This document shows positions 36,354-45,566 of a stretch of DNA of 64,000 bases, one piece after another. This stretch comes from Neotabrizicola shimadae. GTDB lineage: Bacteria; Pseudomonadota; Alphaproteobacteria; Rhodobacterales; Rhodobacteraceae. How positions within the stretch are numbered: the first letter of the stretch is position 1; every line of letters begins with the position of its first letter. The notes beneath the pieces are model-generated. The model did not search any database. It was not told where the DNA came from and was given only the letters and a program-made list of their open reading frames with translations. The stretch is from NCBI RefSeq assembly GCF_019623905.1, contig NZ_CP069370.1:1674001-1738000 (forward strand). Direction: 5' to 3'. Both the position numbers and the translations under genes were made by a program.

Positions 36354-37271
36354 CTAGAAACGGAACGGGTCCGTCACCAGCCGCCGCCCCAGCGTGAGGG
36401 CATCGGCCACATGGACCATGGGGGAGAGATCGACCTCCGAGGCGCCAGAGTCAACCAGCTCGGTCATGCGCCGGTAGAGCTTCGGGTATTCGCCCATGAT
36501 GGTATCCTCGCCCACGACCTCGGCCCCGCCGATTTCCAGCCGGTTGCCGCCCAGGCGCAGCGCCATCGGCCCGGCATCGGTGTCCACCTCGATGTTCCAG
36601 GTCTGCGGCCCCTCCTGTCGCCAGTCGAAATCCGCCGTCACCCCGCCCGAAAAGGTCAGGTCGGCCGCGATCGGCGTCTGCCGGTTTTCCGGGAAGGTCA
36701 GCGTGGCCGCGGTCAGGTGCACCGGCATCGGCAGGATCTCTGTCAGAACCGACAGCGCGTTGATGCCGGGGTCGAACACGCCCATCCCGCCAGGCTCGAA
36801 CACCCAGTCCTGGCCCGGATGCCATTTCCGCACGTCCTCGCGCCAGGTGATATGCGCGCGCTTCACCACCTTGTCGGCAAGCCAGGCCTTCGCCGGCGCC
36901 ACCGCCTCGGCCATCCGGCTGTGCCAGGTGGCATAGAGCGTCACGCCCTGCGCCGCCGCCAGCGCCTGCAACGCATGCACCTCGGCCAGTGTCTGGCCCG
37001 GCGGCTTTTCCAGCATCAGGTGCCGGCCGGCCCGCAACGCCGCCTCGGCGTAGGGATAGCGCGGCTGCGGCGGCAGGCACAGCGAGACCACGCCCACATC
37101 GGGCCGCGCCTCAAGGAAGGTGGCGAAATCGGTGAAGGCTTCCACGCCCTCGACGCGCCCATGCCGGCTGACCGTGGCCGCCAGTTCCCAGTCCGGGTCG
37201 GCGGCCAGCGCAGGCACATGCTGGTCCAGGGCGATCTTGCCGATGCCGACCAGCGCGATCTTGCGCGTCAT
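36354..37271 (-). CDS. Gfo/Idh/MocA sugar dehydrogenase (L-arabinose/D-galactose 1-dehydrogenase-like)
   Basis: 305 residues. The N-terminal NAD(P) fold starts KIALVGIGKIALDQHVPAL; HLMLEKPPGQTLAEVHAL carries the EKP motif with its catalytic Lys, and the GGMGVFDPGINALSVL motif follows. Length and neighbours match aldose 1-dehydrogenases of oxidative L-arabinose and D-galactose catabolism. The ATG at 37271 overlaps the dehydratase stop (ATGA). The exact sugar is not resolvable. Confidence 0.85.
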   Translation of the reverse strand: MTRKIALVGIGKIALDQHVPALAADPDWELAATVSRHGRVEGVEAFTDFATFLEARPDVGVVSLCLPPQPRYPYAEAALRAGRHLMLEKPPGQTLAEVHALQALAAAQGVTLYATWHSRMAEAVAPAKAWLADKVVKRAHITWREDVRKWHPGQDWVFEPGGMGVFDPGINALSVLTEILPMPVHLTAATLTFPENRQTPIAADLTFSGGVTADFDWRQEGPQTWNIEVDTDAGPMALRLGGNRLEIGGAEVVGEDTIMGEYPKLYRRMTELVDSGASEVDLSPMVHVADALTLGRRLVTDPFRF

Positions 37272-39013
37272 CAGTGGCTCTCCCGCGCCACGGCATTGCC
37301 GCGGCAACCCTTCAGGAAATCAAGGTCCGCGCCGACATGCGCCTGCTCCACATGGTCGTGGTACAGCTTCGCATAGCCCCCGCCCGGCGGCTCCACCGCC
37401 GGCTTCCAGGCCGCCAGCCGCGCCGCCAGTTCCTCGTCGGAAATGTCCAGGTGCAGCCGCCGGTTTGGCACGTCCAGCTCGATCATGTCGCCCGACCGCA
37501 CCACCGCCAGCGGCCCGCCTGCCGCCGCCTCGGGCGAGGTGTGCAGCACCACCGTTCCATAGGCCGTGCCCGACATGCGCGCGTCAGAGATGCGCACCAT
37601 GTCGGTGATGCCCTTGCGCAGCACCTTGGGCGGCAGGCCCATGTTCCCCACCTCGGCCATGCCGGGATAGCCCTTCGGACCGCAGTTCTTCAGCACCATC
37701 ACGCAAGTCTCATCGATATCCAGCGCCTCGTCCTCGATCCGCGCCTTGTAATCGTCGATGTCCTCGAACACGACCGCCCGGCCGCGATGCACCATCAGCG
37801 CAGGCGTCGCCGCCGACGGCTTCAGCACCGCACCGTTGGGGGCAAGGTTGCCCTTCACCACCACCACGCCGCCCGATTGGGTCAGCGCCTTTTCCGCCGG
37901 CAGGATCACGTCCTCGTTGTGGTTCTGCACGTCCTTGACTTGCTCCCACATGGTCTGGCCCGAAACCGTCAGCGCATCCTTGTTCAAGAGGCCCGCCTCG
38001 CCCAGGCGCTTGATCACCACGGGCAGGCCGCCGGCATAAAAGAACTCTTCCATCAGGTATTTGCCCGACGGCATCAGGTTGACGATGGTCGGCACGTCGC
38101 GGCCCCATTCGTCCCAGTCGTTCAGCGTCAGGTCGATCCCCACCCGGCCCGCCAGTGCCAGCAGGTGGATCACCGCATTGGTGGACCCGCCGATCGCCGC
38201 ATTGGTGCGGATCGCGTTCTGGAAGGCCGCGCGCGTCAGAACGTCCGACGGCTTCAGATCATCCTTCACCATCTGCACGATGCGCCGGCCGGTCAGCTGC
38301 GCCATGACCCGGCGCCGCGAATCCACCGCCGGTATCGCCGCATTGCCCGAAAGCGCCATGCCAAGCGCCTCGGCCATGCTGGCCATGGTCGAAGCCGTGC
38401 CCATCGTGTTGCACGAGCCGGGCGAGCGGCTCATCGACGCCTCGGCCTCCACGAACTCGGCCGCCGTCATCTCGCCCGCCTTCACCGCCTCGCTGAACTT
38501 CCACAGGTGGGTGCCCGACCCCACCCGTTCGCCCTTGAAATAGCCGTTCAGCATCGGCCCGCCGGTGACGCAGATCGCCGGCAGGTCGCAGGAGGCCGCG
38601 CCCATCAGCAGCGAAGGCGTGGTCTTGTCGCAGCCGACCAGCAGCACCACCCCGTCCATCTGCTGTCCGCGGATGGTTTCCTCCACCGCCATGGCGGCAA
38701 GGTTGCGGAACATCATCGCCGTGGGGCGGAACCCGGATTCAGACACCGAGAAAACCGGCACTTCCACCGGGAAGCCGCCCGCCTCGTAGATGCCATGCTT
38801 CACCCGCTGCGCCAGATCGTTCAGATGGGCGTTGCAGGGGTTCAGCTCGCTGAAGGTGTTGAGGATGCCGATCACCGGGCGCCCGTCGAACAGGTCGGGC
38901 GGGAAGCCCTGGTTCTTCATCCAGGCGCGGTGATAGATCGCGTCCTTCGAGGTGCCGGCGAACCATTCCTGGCTGCGCAAGCGGCGGGGCCACGGGGCGG
39001 GCTTGAAGGTCAT
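37271..39013 (-). CDS. IlvD/Edd family sugar-acid dehydratase (L-arabinonate dehydratase-like)
   Basis: 580 residues with the Fe-S cluster cysteines in LVGCDKTTP, AASCDLPA and SRSPGSCNTMGT. GSTNAVIHLLALAGRVGI and SDARMSGTAYGTVVLH are Edd/IlvD signatures. Compared with amino-acid IlvD, the N terminus RLRSQEWFAGTSKDAIYHRAW is of the sugar-acid (AraC/XylD) type. It would dehydrate the aldonate made by the neighbouring dehydrogenase. It overlaps the downstream gene and follows gguC. Confidence 0.9.
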   Translation of the reverse strand: MTFKPAPWPRRLRSQEWFAGTSKDAIYHRAWMKNQGFPPDLFDGRPVIGILNTFSELNPCNAHLNDLAQRVKHGIYEAGGFPVEVPVFSVSESGFRPTAMMFRNLAAMAVEETIRGQQMDGVVLLVGCDKTTPSLLMGAASCDLPAICVTGGPMLNGYFKGERVGSGTHLWKFSEAVKAGEMTAAEFVEAEASMSRSPGSCNTMGTASTMASMAEALGMALSGNAAIPAVDSRRRVMAQLTGRRIVQMVKDDLKPSDVLTRAAFQNAIRTNAAIGGSTNAVIHLLALAGRVGIDLTLNDWDEWGRDVPTIVNLMPSGKYLMEEFFYAGGLPVVIKRLGEAGLLNKDALTVSGQTMWEQVKDVQNHNEDVILPAEKALTQSGGVVVVKGNLAPNGAVLKPSAATPALMVHRGRAVVFEDIDDYKARIEDEALDIDETCVMVLKNCGPKGYPGMAEVGNMGLPPKVLRKGITDMVRISDARMSGTAYGTVVLHTSPEAAAGGPLAVVRSGDMIELDVPNRRLHLDISDEELAARLAAWKPAVEPPGGGYAKLYHDHVEQAHVGADLDFLKGCRGNAVARESH

Positions 39014-39034
39014 GCTGTCCTCACAGGGTCTGGA

Positions 39035-40027
39035 TCACAGGGCTTCTACGGTCACGGCGCCAGGTTCTGCCGGGGCCTGGGCCAGTGGGTTGCGCAAGGC
39101 CAGGCCGAAGGGCGCCGCCTCGATCTCGAACACATCGCCCGGCTCGGCGCGGATGCCATCGGCAAAGCTCAGCGTCGCGGTGCCGAACATATGCACATGC
39201 AGGTCGCCCGGCTGGCGGAACAGGTCATACTTGAAGTGGTGATGCTCCAGGTTGGCGAAGGTGTGCGACATGTTCGCCTCGCCCGACAGGAAGGGCTTCT
39301 CCCAGATCACCCGCCCGCCGCGCCGGATGCGGCTCGTGCCGCGCACATCGGCCGGCAGCTCGCCCACCAGAAGCTCGGGGCCGAAACTCGTCTCGCGCAG
39401 CTTGGAATGGGCCAGGAACAGATAGTTGATCCGTTCGGTCACATGGTCCGAAAACTCGTTGCCCAAGGCCCAGCCCAGCCGGTGCGGCCGCCCGTCCGGC
39501 CCGATCAGGTAGACCCCGGCAATCTCGGGCTCTTCCCCGCCATCACCCGCAAAGGCGGGCGAGGTCAGCGGCTTGCCCGGCGCCACGGCGATATGGCCGT
39601 TGCCCTTGTAGAACCACTCCGGCTGCACGCCGACCTGGCCCTTCGCGGGGCGCCCGCCCTCCAGCCCCATGCGGAACATCTTCATGCTGTCGGTCAGCAC
39701 CTCGGCGCCTTCCAGCTTGGCATGCATCGCATCCCGCGTGGCGGCGCTGCCCAGATGGGTCAGCCCGGTGCCTGTCATGTGCATGTGCGCGGGATCAGGA
39801 TGGGTCACGGGCAGCAGAAGCCGCCCCTCCTCGGCCATCCGCGCCAGGTCCACCGGCTCGCCCAGCCCATGAGCCGCCACCACCGCAGCAAGGCTCCGGC
39901 CCGTGGCGATGGCCTCCTGTGCCAGGGCATAGGTCGACGCGGCATCCTTCACGACCGCCGCCTCGGACCCGTCGCGCACCACCACGGCTATGCCGCCGCC
40001 GGGCCGGGAAATCTGCGAAATCAGCAT
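39035..40027 (-). CDS. gguC: GguC family protein (AraD1-like, FAH fold)
   Basis: 330 residues of the fumarylacetoacetase-hydrolase fold. MHMTGTGLTHLGSAATRDAM, GYL-type EPEIAGVYLIGPDGR, LGWALGNEFSDHVTERINYL and LVHMFGTATLSF-like metal-binding residues match the AraD1/GguC proteins that accompany chvE-gguAB. These relatives dehydrate 2-keto-3-deoxy pentonates. I start at ATG 40027; the longer frame has no family support. It completes the intermediate steps between the dehydratase and KGSADH. Confidence 0.87.
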   Translation of the reverse strand: MLISQISRPGGGIAVVVRDGSEAAVVKDAASTYALAQEAIATGRSLAAVVAAHGLGEPVDLARMAEEGRLLLPVTHPDPAHMHMTGTGLTHLGSAATRDAMHAKLEGAEVLTDSMKMFRMGLEGGRPAKGQVGVQPEWFYKGNGHIAVAPGKPLTSPAFAGDGGEEPEIAGVYLIGPDGRPHRLGWALGNEFSDHVTERINYLFLAHSKLRETSFGPELLVGELPADVRGTSRIRRGGRVIWEKPFLSGEANMSHTFANLEHHHFKYDLFRQPGDLHVHMFGTATLSFADGIRAEPGDVFEIEAAPFGLALRNPLAQAPAEPGAVTVEAL

Positions 40028-40037
40028 GGCGGGTGCC

Positions 40038-41219
40038 TCACTTGCTCTTGTTGTAGACGTCGAAGATGACGGCAACCAGAAGCACCAGCCCCTTGATCAC
40101 CTGCTGATAGTCGATGCCGATGCCCAGGATGGACATGCCCATGTTCATCACGCCCATGATCAGCGCACCGATCACGACGCCCACGATCTTGCCCGACCCG
40201 CCCGTCATCGACGCGCCGCCGATGAAGACCGAGGCGATGGCGTCCAGCTCGAAGCCCACACCCGCCTTTGGCGTGGCAGAGTTCAGTCGCGCCGTCACGA
40301 TCATGCCCGCCAGCGCCGCCAGCACGCCCATGTTGACGAAGCAGAAGAACACCAGCCGGTCGGTGCGGATGCCTGAAAGCTTGGCCGCCTTCTCGTTGCC
40401 GCCAAGCGCATAGATGCGCCGGCCCATCACGGTGTTTTCCGTGAAGAAGGCGTACAGCACCGTCAGAACGACCAGGATCACCATCACGTTCGGCAGACCG
40501 CGGAAGCTCGCCAGCTGCCAGCCGACAAAGCCGATGGCGGCGGCCAGCACCACGGTGCGGCCCACGAACAGGCCCGCGGGCTCCAGCTCCACCCCGAATT
40601 CGGCATCGCGCGCGCGGGCCCGCATCCCGATCCAGACCACCGCCAGGATCGCCAGCGCCACCACGATCAGCGTCATGCCATGCGGGCGGCCCATTCCGGT
40701 CAGGTCGGGGATGAATCCGTTGGCCATGGCCTGGAACCCCTTGGGGAAGGGCCCGATGTTCTGCCCGCCCAGAAGCCACATCGTGGCGCCCCGGAACACC
40801 ATCATGCCGGCCAGCGTCACGATGAAGGACGGGATGCGCCAATAGGCCACCCAATAGCCCTGCATCGCGCCGATCAGCCCGCCCACGGCCAGGGTGATCG
40901 GGATCACCAGCCAGAACGGCAGGCCCACCTTCACCGTAAGCCAGGCCGCCACCGCGCCGGTGAAGGCCGCGACCGACCCGACCGACAGGTCGATATGGCC
41001 CGAGACGATCACCAGAAGCATCCCCAGGGCCAGGATGATCACATGCCCGTTCTGCAGGAAGATGTTGGTGATGTTCTGCGGCGTCAGGAAGTTGATCGGC
41101 TGCGGCTGCATCTGCAGGATCACGCTGAAGAACACCACGATGGCGACCAGCGCCACCAGCATCCCGTTGTCGCGCAGATGCCCGCCAAGATGCGCCCGAA
41201 GGTCCCGCTCTCCTGCCAT
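40038..41219 (-). CDS. gguB: Sugar ABC transporter permease GguB
   Basis: 393 residues, RbsC/AraH-like permease. Multiple hydrophobic spans, with NGHVIILALGMLLVIVSGHI, DLSVGSVAAFTG and the late FIGGASMTGGSGKIVGVVIG motif. The ATG at 41219 overlaps the gguA stop; a GTG one codon upstream is less likely. It imports the sugar bound by ChvE. Confidence 0.92.
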   Translation of the reverse strand: MAGERDLRAHLGGHLRDNGMLVALVAIVVFFSVILQMQPQPINFLTPQNITNIFLQNGHVIILALGMLLVIVSGHIDLSVGSVAAFTGAVAAWLTVKVGLPFWLVIPITLAVGGLIGAMQGYWVAYWRIPSFIVTLAGMMVFRGATMWLLGGQNIGPFPKGFQAMANGFIPDLTGMGRPHGMTLIVVALAILAVVWIGMRARARDAEFGVELEPAGLFVGRTVVLAAAIGFVGWQLASFRGLPNVMVILVVLTVLYAFFTENTVMGRRIYALGGNEKAAKLSGIRTDRLVFFCFVNMGVLAALAGMIVTARLNSATPKAGVGFELDAIASVFIGGASMTGGSGKIVGVVIGALIMGVMNMGMSILGIGIDYQQVIKGLVLLVAVIFDVYNKSK

Positions 41220-42763
41220 CACGCCACCTTCCCTTCCGATTTCTTCATGTTGTCCCGGATGATCGCCGCCATGATCCGCTCCTGGCTCGCCTCGGCCCGG
41301 CTCAGCTCATCCACGATCCGGCCTTCGTTCATCACATAGATGCGGTCGCACATGCCCAGAAGTTCGGGCATCTCGGACGAGATCACCACCACCCCCCGGC
41401 CCTGCGCCGCCAGCTCGTTCATGATCGTGTAGATCTCGAACTTCGCGCCCACGTCGATGCCGCGCGTCGGCTCGTCCAGGATCAGCACCTGCGGATCGGT
41501 GAACAGCCACTTCGACAGCACCACCTTCTGCTGGTTGCCGCCCGACAGGTTCACCACCTTCTGCTGCACCCCCGGCGTGCGGATGCCCAGCGACTTGCGG
41601 TAGCCCTCGGCCACCTGCGTCTCGCGCCGCTTGTCCAGCACGCCGCGCGCCGACACGCCCACCAGATTGGCCAGCGTCACGTTGCGCACGATGGGCTCTT
41701 CCAGCACCAGGCCCAGAACCTTGCGGTCCTCGGTCACATAGGACAGCCCCGCGTCGATCGCCTTGGAAACCGTCGAGGTATCAACGGCTTTCCCGCCGAT
41801 CTTCACCTCGCCGCTGATGTTGCGCCCGTAGCTGCGGCCGAAAATCGACATGGCCAGTTCCGTCCGCCCGGTGCCCATCAGCCCGGCAATCCCCACGATC
41901 TCGCCCTTGCGCACCGTGAACGACACGTCGCGGATCATCTGGCGGTCCTGCTGGTCGGGGTGCCAGGCGTTCCAGCCCTTCACTTCCATCAGCACCTCGC
42001 CCAGCTTCGGCTCGCGCTCGGGGTAGCGGTGCGCCATGTCGCGGCCCACCATGTCGCGGATGATGCGGTCCTCGGTGATCTCGTCGCGGTTCAACGTCGA
42101 AACGGTGGACCCGTCGCGGATGATGGTGATCCGGTCGGCCACCCGCCCGATCTCGTTCAGCTTGTGGCTGATCAGGATCGAGGTGATGCCCTGCGACTTC
42201 AGCTCCAGAAGCAGGTCCAGCAGATGCTGGCTGTCGTTTTCCTGCAGGGCCGCGGTCGGCTCGTCCAGGATCAGAAGCCGCACGTCCTTGGCCAGCGCCT
42301 TGGCGATTTCCAGCAGTTGCTGCTTGCCGACGCCCAGCTTCTCGACCTTGGTCGAGGGCGCTTCGTCCAGCCCGACCTTCTTCAGCAATTCGCCGGTGCG
42401 CCGGAACGCCTCGCGCCAGTCGATCACCCCGCCCGAGGCGACCTCGTTGCCCAGAAACAGGTTCTCGGCAATCGACAGAAGCGGCACCAGCGCCAGCTCC
42501 TGGTGAATGATGATGATGCCCTTGGTCTCGCTGTCCGCGATTCCGCGGTTCTGCAAGACCTGGCCATCGAAATGGATCTCGCCCTCATAGCTGCCATGCG
42601 GGTAGATGCCCGAAAGCACCTTCATCAGCGTGGATTTGCCCGCGCCGTTTTCGCCGCAGATGGCATGAATCTCGCCCTTTTCGACCGTCAGGTCCACGCG
42701 GTCGAGCGCGCGCACGCCGGGGAAGGTCTTGCCGATCCCCCGCATCTCCAGAAGTGCAGCCAT
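41219..42763 (-). CDS. gguA: Sugar ABC transporter ATP-binding protein GguA
   Basis: 514 residues with two ABC domains. The first is complete: [43 protein letters not shown]. The second has the typical diverged Walker A ([14 protein letters not shown]) and the signature [15 protein letters not shown]. This matches RbsA/MglA-type CUT2 sugar importers. I start at ATG 42763, just before the first domain. Confidence 0.93.
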   Translation of the reverse strand: MAALLEMRGIGKTFPGVRALDRVDLTVEKGEIHAICGENGAGKSTLMKVLSGIYPHGSYEGEIHFDGQVLQNRGIADSETKGIIIIHQELALVPLLSIAENLFLGNEVASGGVIDWREAFRRTGELLKKVGLDEAPSTKVEKLGVGKQQLLEIAKALAKDVRLLILDEPTAALQENDSQHLLDLLLELKSQGITSILISHKLNEIGRVADRITIIRDGSTVSTLNRDEITEDRIIRDMVGRDMAHRYPEREPKLGEVLMEVKGWNAWHPDQQDRQMIRDVSFTVRKGEIVGIAGLMGTGRTELAMSIFGRSYGRNISGEVKIGGKAVDTSTVSKAIDAGLSYVTEDRKVLGLVLEEPIVRNVTLANLVGVSARGVLDKRRETQVAEGYRKSLGIRTPGVQQKVVNLSGGNQQKVVLSKWLFTDPQVLILDEPTRGIDVGAKFEIYTIMNELAAQGRGVVVISSEMPELLGMCDRIYVMNEGRIVDELSRAEASQERIMAAIIRDNMKKSEGKVA

Positions 42764-42782
42764 GGATCCCCCCAAAGGCAAA

Positions 42783-42817
42783 GGGCGCCCGCCGCAGGGA
42801 GCTTGCGGCAGGCGCCC
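42783..42817 (-). promoter_or_regulatory. Strong intergenic hairpin between chvE and gguA
   Basis: GGGCGCCNGCCGCA pairs with TGCGGCNGGCGCCC around a 7-nt loop with one mismatch. It sits 12 nt past the chvE stop and before the gguA start. Such stems between binding-protein and ATPase genes usually protect the 5' mRNA and lower downstream expression; the role here is inferred. Confidence 0.65.
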
Positions 42818-42828
42818 GGAAGATCAGC

Positions 42829-43896
42829 TTACTTCAGCTGGTCTTCGGTGTAGTAGCCCGAACCGATCAGGACATCCTTGTAGTTCGTGATGTCCACGGC
42901 CACCGGCTCCAGCAGGTAGGACGGCACGACCTTGACGCCGTTGTTGTAGGTCGAGGTGTCGTTGATCTCGGGCTCGCCGCCCGACAGGATCGCGTCCACC
43001 ATCTTCACGGTCACGCCGGCCAGGGTCCGGGTGTCCTTGAACACGGTCGAGTTCTGCTCGCCCGCCATGATCGACTTGACCGAAGGAATTTCCGCGTCCT
43101 GGCCGGTGACGCAGGGCATCTTCAGGTCGCCCGAGCCATAGCCCACGCCCTTGACCGAGGACAGGATGCCGATCGACAGCCCGTCATAGGGCGACAGCGC
43201 GCCGTTCAGCACCTTGTCGCCGTAGTTGGCCGACAGAAGGTTGTCCATGCGGGCCTGGGCCACCGCGCCGTCCCAGCGCAGCGTGCCGACCTTGTCCATG
43301 CCCATCTGGCCCGACGGCACGGCGATCTCGCCCGCATCGATCATCGGCTGAAGAACCGACATGGCGCCATCGTAGAAGAAGAAGGCGTTGTTGTCGTCGG
43401 GCGAGCCGCCGAACAGTTCCACGTTCCACGGCTTCGCATCCGGGAAGTTCGCCTTCAGGCACGACACCAGCGCATTGGCCTGCAGAACGCCAACCTTGAA
43501 GTTGTCGAAGGTGGTGTAATAGTCCACGTCGCCCGAGTCACGGATCAGGCGGTCATAGGCGATGACCTTGATCCCCGAAGCCTGGGCGTTCGCCAGGGCG
43601 TTCGACAGCGTGGTGCCGTCGATGGCGGCGATGACCAGGACGTTCACGCCCTTCGAGATCATGTTCTCGACCTGGGCCAGCTGGGTCGGAATATCGTCTT
43701 CGGCATATTGCAGGTCGGCGGCATAGCCCGCGGCCTGGAACTGCTCGACCATCGAATTGCCGTCCGAAATCCAGCGCGACGAGGATTTCGTGGGCATCGA
43801 GATCCCGACGGTGCCCTTGTCCTGCGCAAAGACCGGCGCACCCAGCAGGGTCGCAGCCGCAGTCAGCGCCAGAAGGGCGCGCTTGGTAACTTGCAT
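42829..43896 (-). CDS. chvE: Periplasmic sugar-binding protein ChvE
   Basis: 355 residues, a CUT2-type periplasmic binding protein. The signal peptide ([20 protein letters not shown], cut after VFA) precedes a mature [20 protein letters not shown]. The length and the fit with ChvE, which binds arabinose, galactose and glucuronate and in Agrobacterium reports to VirA, support the call. No virA-like gene is present, so here it probably serves uptake only. It is the first gene of the sugar operon and divergent from a LysR regulator. Confidence 0.9.
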   Translation of the reverse strand: MQVTKRALLALTAAATLLGAPVFAQDKGTVGISMPTKSSSRWISDGNSMVEQFQAAGYAADLQYAEDDIPTQLAQVENMISKGVNVLVIAAIDGTTLSNALANAQASGIKVIAYDRLIRDSGDVDYYTTFDNFKVGVLQANALVSCLKANFPDAKPWNVELFGGSPDDNNAFFFYDGAMSVLQPMIDAGEIAVPSGQMGMDKVGTLRWDGAVAQARMDNLLSANYGDKVLNGALSPYDGLSIGILSSVKGVGYGSGDLKMPCVTGQDAEIPSVKSIMAGEQNSTVFKDTRTLAGVTVKMVDAILSGGEPEINDTSTYNNGVKVVPSYLLEPVAVDITNYKDVLIGSGYYTEDQLK

Positions 43897-44041
43897 TCCG
43901 TATCCTCCCTCGTGCCGCCCATTTGGCGGCGGGTTCACCGGCCACGGCGTCCCCCCGGACTGCCGAACCGCCGGCGGAAGTTGCAGAGTCGGATCATATC
44001 CGTCAAATAAGGATACGCGATACAAACATACCGGAAATGAT
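43897..44041. promoter_or_regulatory. Divergent chvE/LysR control region
   Basis: 145 nt between divergent starts. It holds TATCC-N9-GGATA (about 43997-44015), a partial inverted repeat of the kind bound by LysR proteins, in the AT-richer part near the regulator gene. No experimental support. Confidence 0.45.
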
Positions 44042-44986
44042 ATGCCACAGCCGCAGACCGAGGATGTTCTCCAGCGCCGCGGGCTGAAACTCGCCCATCT
44101 GCGCCTGATTGCCGCCCTGGCCGACACCGCGCAGCTTGGCCTGGCCGCCGCCCGGCTTGGCACAACCCAGCCGGCCGCTTCCCGGCTTCTGGCGGAACTG
44201 GAACAGATCCTCGGCCATGCCGTTCACCAGCGCAGCGGCCGCGGCATCGCGCTGACCCCGGCGGGCGAGGCACTGGCCCGGCGCGCGCGCAAGGTGCAGA
44301 TCGAACTGGCCGAGACCGCGCGCGAGATCGAGGAACTCGCACAGGGCGGCGCCGGCCATGTCCGCATCGGCGCCGTCACCGCGCCCGCGCTGGAAATCGT
44401 GCTTCCCGCCCTGCGCACCGCGCGCCTTTCACATCCCGCGCTGACGGCCGAGGTCACGGTCGCCCCCTCCGACACGCTCTGCCGCCAGCTTCTGGCGGGC
44501 GATCTCGATTTCGTCCTGGGCCGCCTGCCGACCGGAGCCGACCGCCGCCTGCTCGACATCCGGCTCATCCGCGACGAGCCGGTCTCGCTCATCGTCCGGC
44601 GTGGCCACCGGCTTCTGTCCGGCGCGCCCGTCCGGCCGCGCGACCTCCTGGCCTTCGACTGGGTCCTGCCCGGTGCCGACAGCCCCCTGGCCGCCGCCGT
44701 GCGCGCCCGCCTCGCAGACCTCGGCCTGCCCGACCCGCCGCAACGGCTCTCCACCGCGTCGTTCCTGCTGACCCTCGCCCTCGTGCAGCAGACCAACGCC
44801 ATCGCGCCCCTCGCCCAGGCCGTCGCCGACCAGTTCGCCGGCACCCCCGACGCGCCCTATGGCGTGGTTCCGCTCGACCTTGGCGTGGTCGTCCCCGCTT
44901 ACGGCCTCGTTACCCGCGCAGGCAGCGAACTCACCCCCGCCGCCGCCCTGCTGGCCCGGCTGATGATGGATCGGATCCGCGCCTAG
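44042..44986 (+). CDS. LysR-family regulator, GbpR-like (sugar operon)
   Basis: 314 residues. The N-terminal winged helix-turn-helix [30 protein letters not shown] with SRLLAELEQ is followed by a LysR effector domain. Its position, divergent from chvE and next to gguAB, equals that of gbpR in Agrobacterium, which controls chvE in response to sugars. The homology is inferred from position and fold. The ATG at 44042 lacks a strong ribosome site; GGAAATGAT is just upstream. Confidence 0.8.
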   Translation: MPQPQTEDVLQRRGLKLAHLRLIAALADTAQLGLAAARLGTTQPAASRLLAELEQILGHAVHQRSGRGIALTPAGEALARRARKVQIELAETAREIEELAQGGAGHVRIGAVTAPALEIVLPALRTARLSHPALTAEVTVAPSDTLCRQLLAGDLDFVLGRLPTGADRRLLDIRLIRDEPVSLIVRRGHRLLSGAPVRPRDLLAFDWVLPGADSPLAAAVRARLADLGLPDPPQRLSTASFLLTLALVQQTNAIAPLAQAVADQFAGTPDAPYGVVPLDLGVVVPAYGLVTRAGSELTPAAALLARLMMDRIRA

Positions 44987-45019
44987 GACAGGCAATCCGC
45001 CCATCCCGTTTGGCCCGCC

Positions 45020-45451
45020 TCACTTCACCTGCAATGTCTTGATGTATTCCGCCACGTTCACCAGCCGCACAGGCGTGGGCGTCGGGATGCCGTCGCCGCC
45101 GTCGTAGAGCACCATCTGCGCGCCATCCAGCAGCGGCGCGAAACTCGGCATGACCGATCCGTTCTTGCCCCCGCCCGAATAGCCCCAGATCTGCGCCATC
45201 ACGGCCGTGGTCGGGAACACTCCGCCATTGTTCTTCGCCAGCAGCGTCAGGTTCGCGGGCTTCACCGGCAGACCCGCTGCCGAAGGCCCGTCGCCAAGGC
45301 CCGTGGGACCGTGGCAGGTGGCGCAGACCGCTTCGTAATCCTGCTGCCCCGTGGGCATCGGCGGCTCCTTCGGCGCGAACGGCAGGCAGGCCGCCAAAGC
45401 CAGCACGGCGCAAGCCGGTGCCAGGACGGCAAGCGGACGAACAGGTTTCAT
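45020..45451 (-). CDS. Small c-type cytochrome, periplasmic
   Basis: 143 residues with an N-terminal export signal and a lipobox-like LAAC (VLALAAC at about 16-22), a single heme motif CATCHG and a late SVMPSFAP methionine ligand. It is a mono-heme class I cytochrome, possibly a lipoprotein. It is isolated between a LysR regulator and the RTX gene, so its partner is not evident. Confidence 0.83.
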   Translation of the reverse strand: MKPVRPLAVLAPACAVLALAACLPFAPKEPPMPTGQQDYEAVCATCHGPTGLGDGPSAAGLPVKPANLTLLAKNNGGVFPTTAVMAQIWGYSGGGKNGSVMPSFAPLLDGAQMVLYDGGDGIPTPTPVRLVNVAEYIKTLQVK

Positions 45452-45566
45452 GAAGGGCCCCCCTTACGGTGTTTTGGCCACTCCACCATGGCTGGTGCCC
45501 TGGCGCAATCGCGATCCCGAGGCGGGCCGCCACGTCCCCCGCGCCGCGTCCTGCGCGCCACGCCCC

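Noticed and set aside
37274-40069. Plus-strand reading frame of about 931 codons opposite the sugar-acid dehydratase and gguC
   Set aside because: Antisense to clear IlvD-type and GguC genes, His/Arg-rich composition, no domain.
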